Assembly: GCA_902475375.1 (NCBI GenBank)
Contig: CABRZC010000025.1
Coordinates: 1-23,077 of the forward strand
DNA from: an uncultured Collinsella sp.
Lineage (GTDB): Bacteria > Actinomycetota > Coriobacteriia > Coriobacteriales > Coriobacteriaceae
Length of the DNA stretch: 23,077 nucleotides
Direction: 5' to 3'
Below the pieces are notes generated by a model. That model made no database searches. It saw only the letters and a list, made by a program, of their open reading frames with translations, and was not told the DNA's origin. Shown piece after piece: positions 22,951 through 23,077 of the stretch; position 1 is the first letter of the stretch, and each line of letters starts with the position of its first letter. A program made the position numbers and the translations under genes.

Positions 22951-22965
22951 AACAAATTGTTTGTT
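22951..22965. promoter_or_regulatory. Palindrome AACAAA-N3-TTTGTT, ygeX-distal copy
   Basis: The 15-bp inverted repeat AACAAA TTG TTTGTT is centred at 22958, 51 bp from the proximal copy, close to five helical turns. Relative to the candidate -10 GATAGA it would be centred near -42, a typical class II activator position. No good -35 is seen, which would fit activator dependence. Confidence 0.5.
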
Positions 22966-23077
22966 GCCGTAATCGGTATCTTTTCGCCGCCGAACGGTCA
23001 CATAACGCAGCGACGCTTTCGTTATTTGCGAACAGGTGGGGTTTATGGCAAAGTGAGCCCAAACTAATTTTTAGGAA

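Noticed and set aside
23042..23060. Possible sigma-54 promoter (TGG...TTGC) on the minus strand
   Set aside because: The GG to GC distance is one base short of the required spacing, and it lies about 240 bp before ygeX, so I do not call it.

Overview
This window comes from a high-GC anaerobic actinobacterium. Gene content, codon use and the pairing of a spc-type ribosomal operon with gut purine-catabolism genes best fit Coriobacteriia, and I would guess Collinsella. That assignment is inference, because no 16S rRNA gene is present.

Positions 55-2075 (minus strand) hold a degenerate family-2 glycosyltransferase-like gene and truA. Positions 2111-12035 (minus strand) hold a long ribosomal/translation operon, read right to left: rplE, rpsN (zinc type), rpsH, rplF, rplR, rpsE, rpmD, rplO, secY, adk, map, infA, rpmJ, rpsM, rpsK, rpsD, rpoA, rplQ, and then a clean intrinsic terminator. 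The order is the canonical spc-alpha order, but the operon starts at rplE. The usual upstream genes (rplX, rplN, rpsQ, rpmC and the S10 block) are not there. A 321-bp intergenic region lies in their place, with a promoter and a perfect 25-bp-arm inverted repeat, followed by a nucleobase permease gene.

Positions 12214-22807 hold an anaerobic purine-catabolism and selenium-dependent molybdenum-hydroxylase accessory cluster like the E. coli yge/yqe/ygf region: an NCS2 purine permease, xdhC-like, yqeB, yqeC (the only plus-strand gene), hyuA-type hydantoinase, mocA-like nucleotidyltransferase, ygeW (carbamoyltransferase fold), ygeY (M20 hydrolase) and ygeX (2,3-diaminopropionate ammonia-lyase). 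The likely scheme is that the permease imports the purine. XdhC, YqeB, YqeC and the MocA-like protein mature a molybdenum (probably selenium-dependent) hydroxylase encoded elsewhere. HyuA, YgeY, YgeW and YgeX then open the ring products and degrade them to pyruvate, ammonia and carbamoyl groups. The hydroxylase subunits, ygfK, ssnA and a carbamate kinase are not in the window.

The less expected signals are in the non-coding DNA of this cluster: a pair of identical-half-site palindromes 51 bp apart upstream of ygeX, a 119-nt multi-helix palindromic element between ygeX and ygeY, a strong terminator that splits the cluster after ygeW, nested inverted repeats between the convergent yqeC and hyuA, and divergent yqeB/yqeC promoters whose -10 elements overlap.
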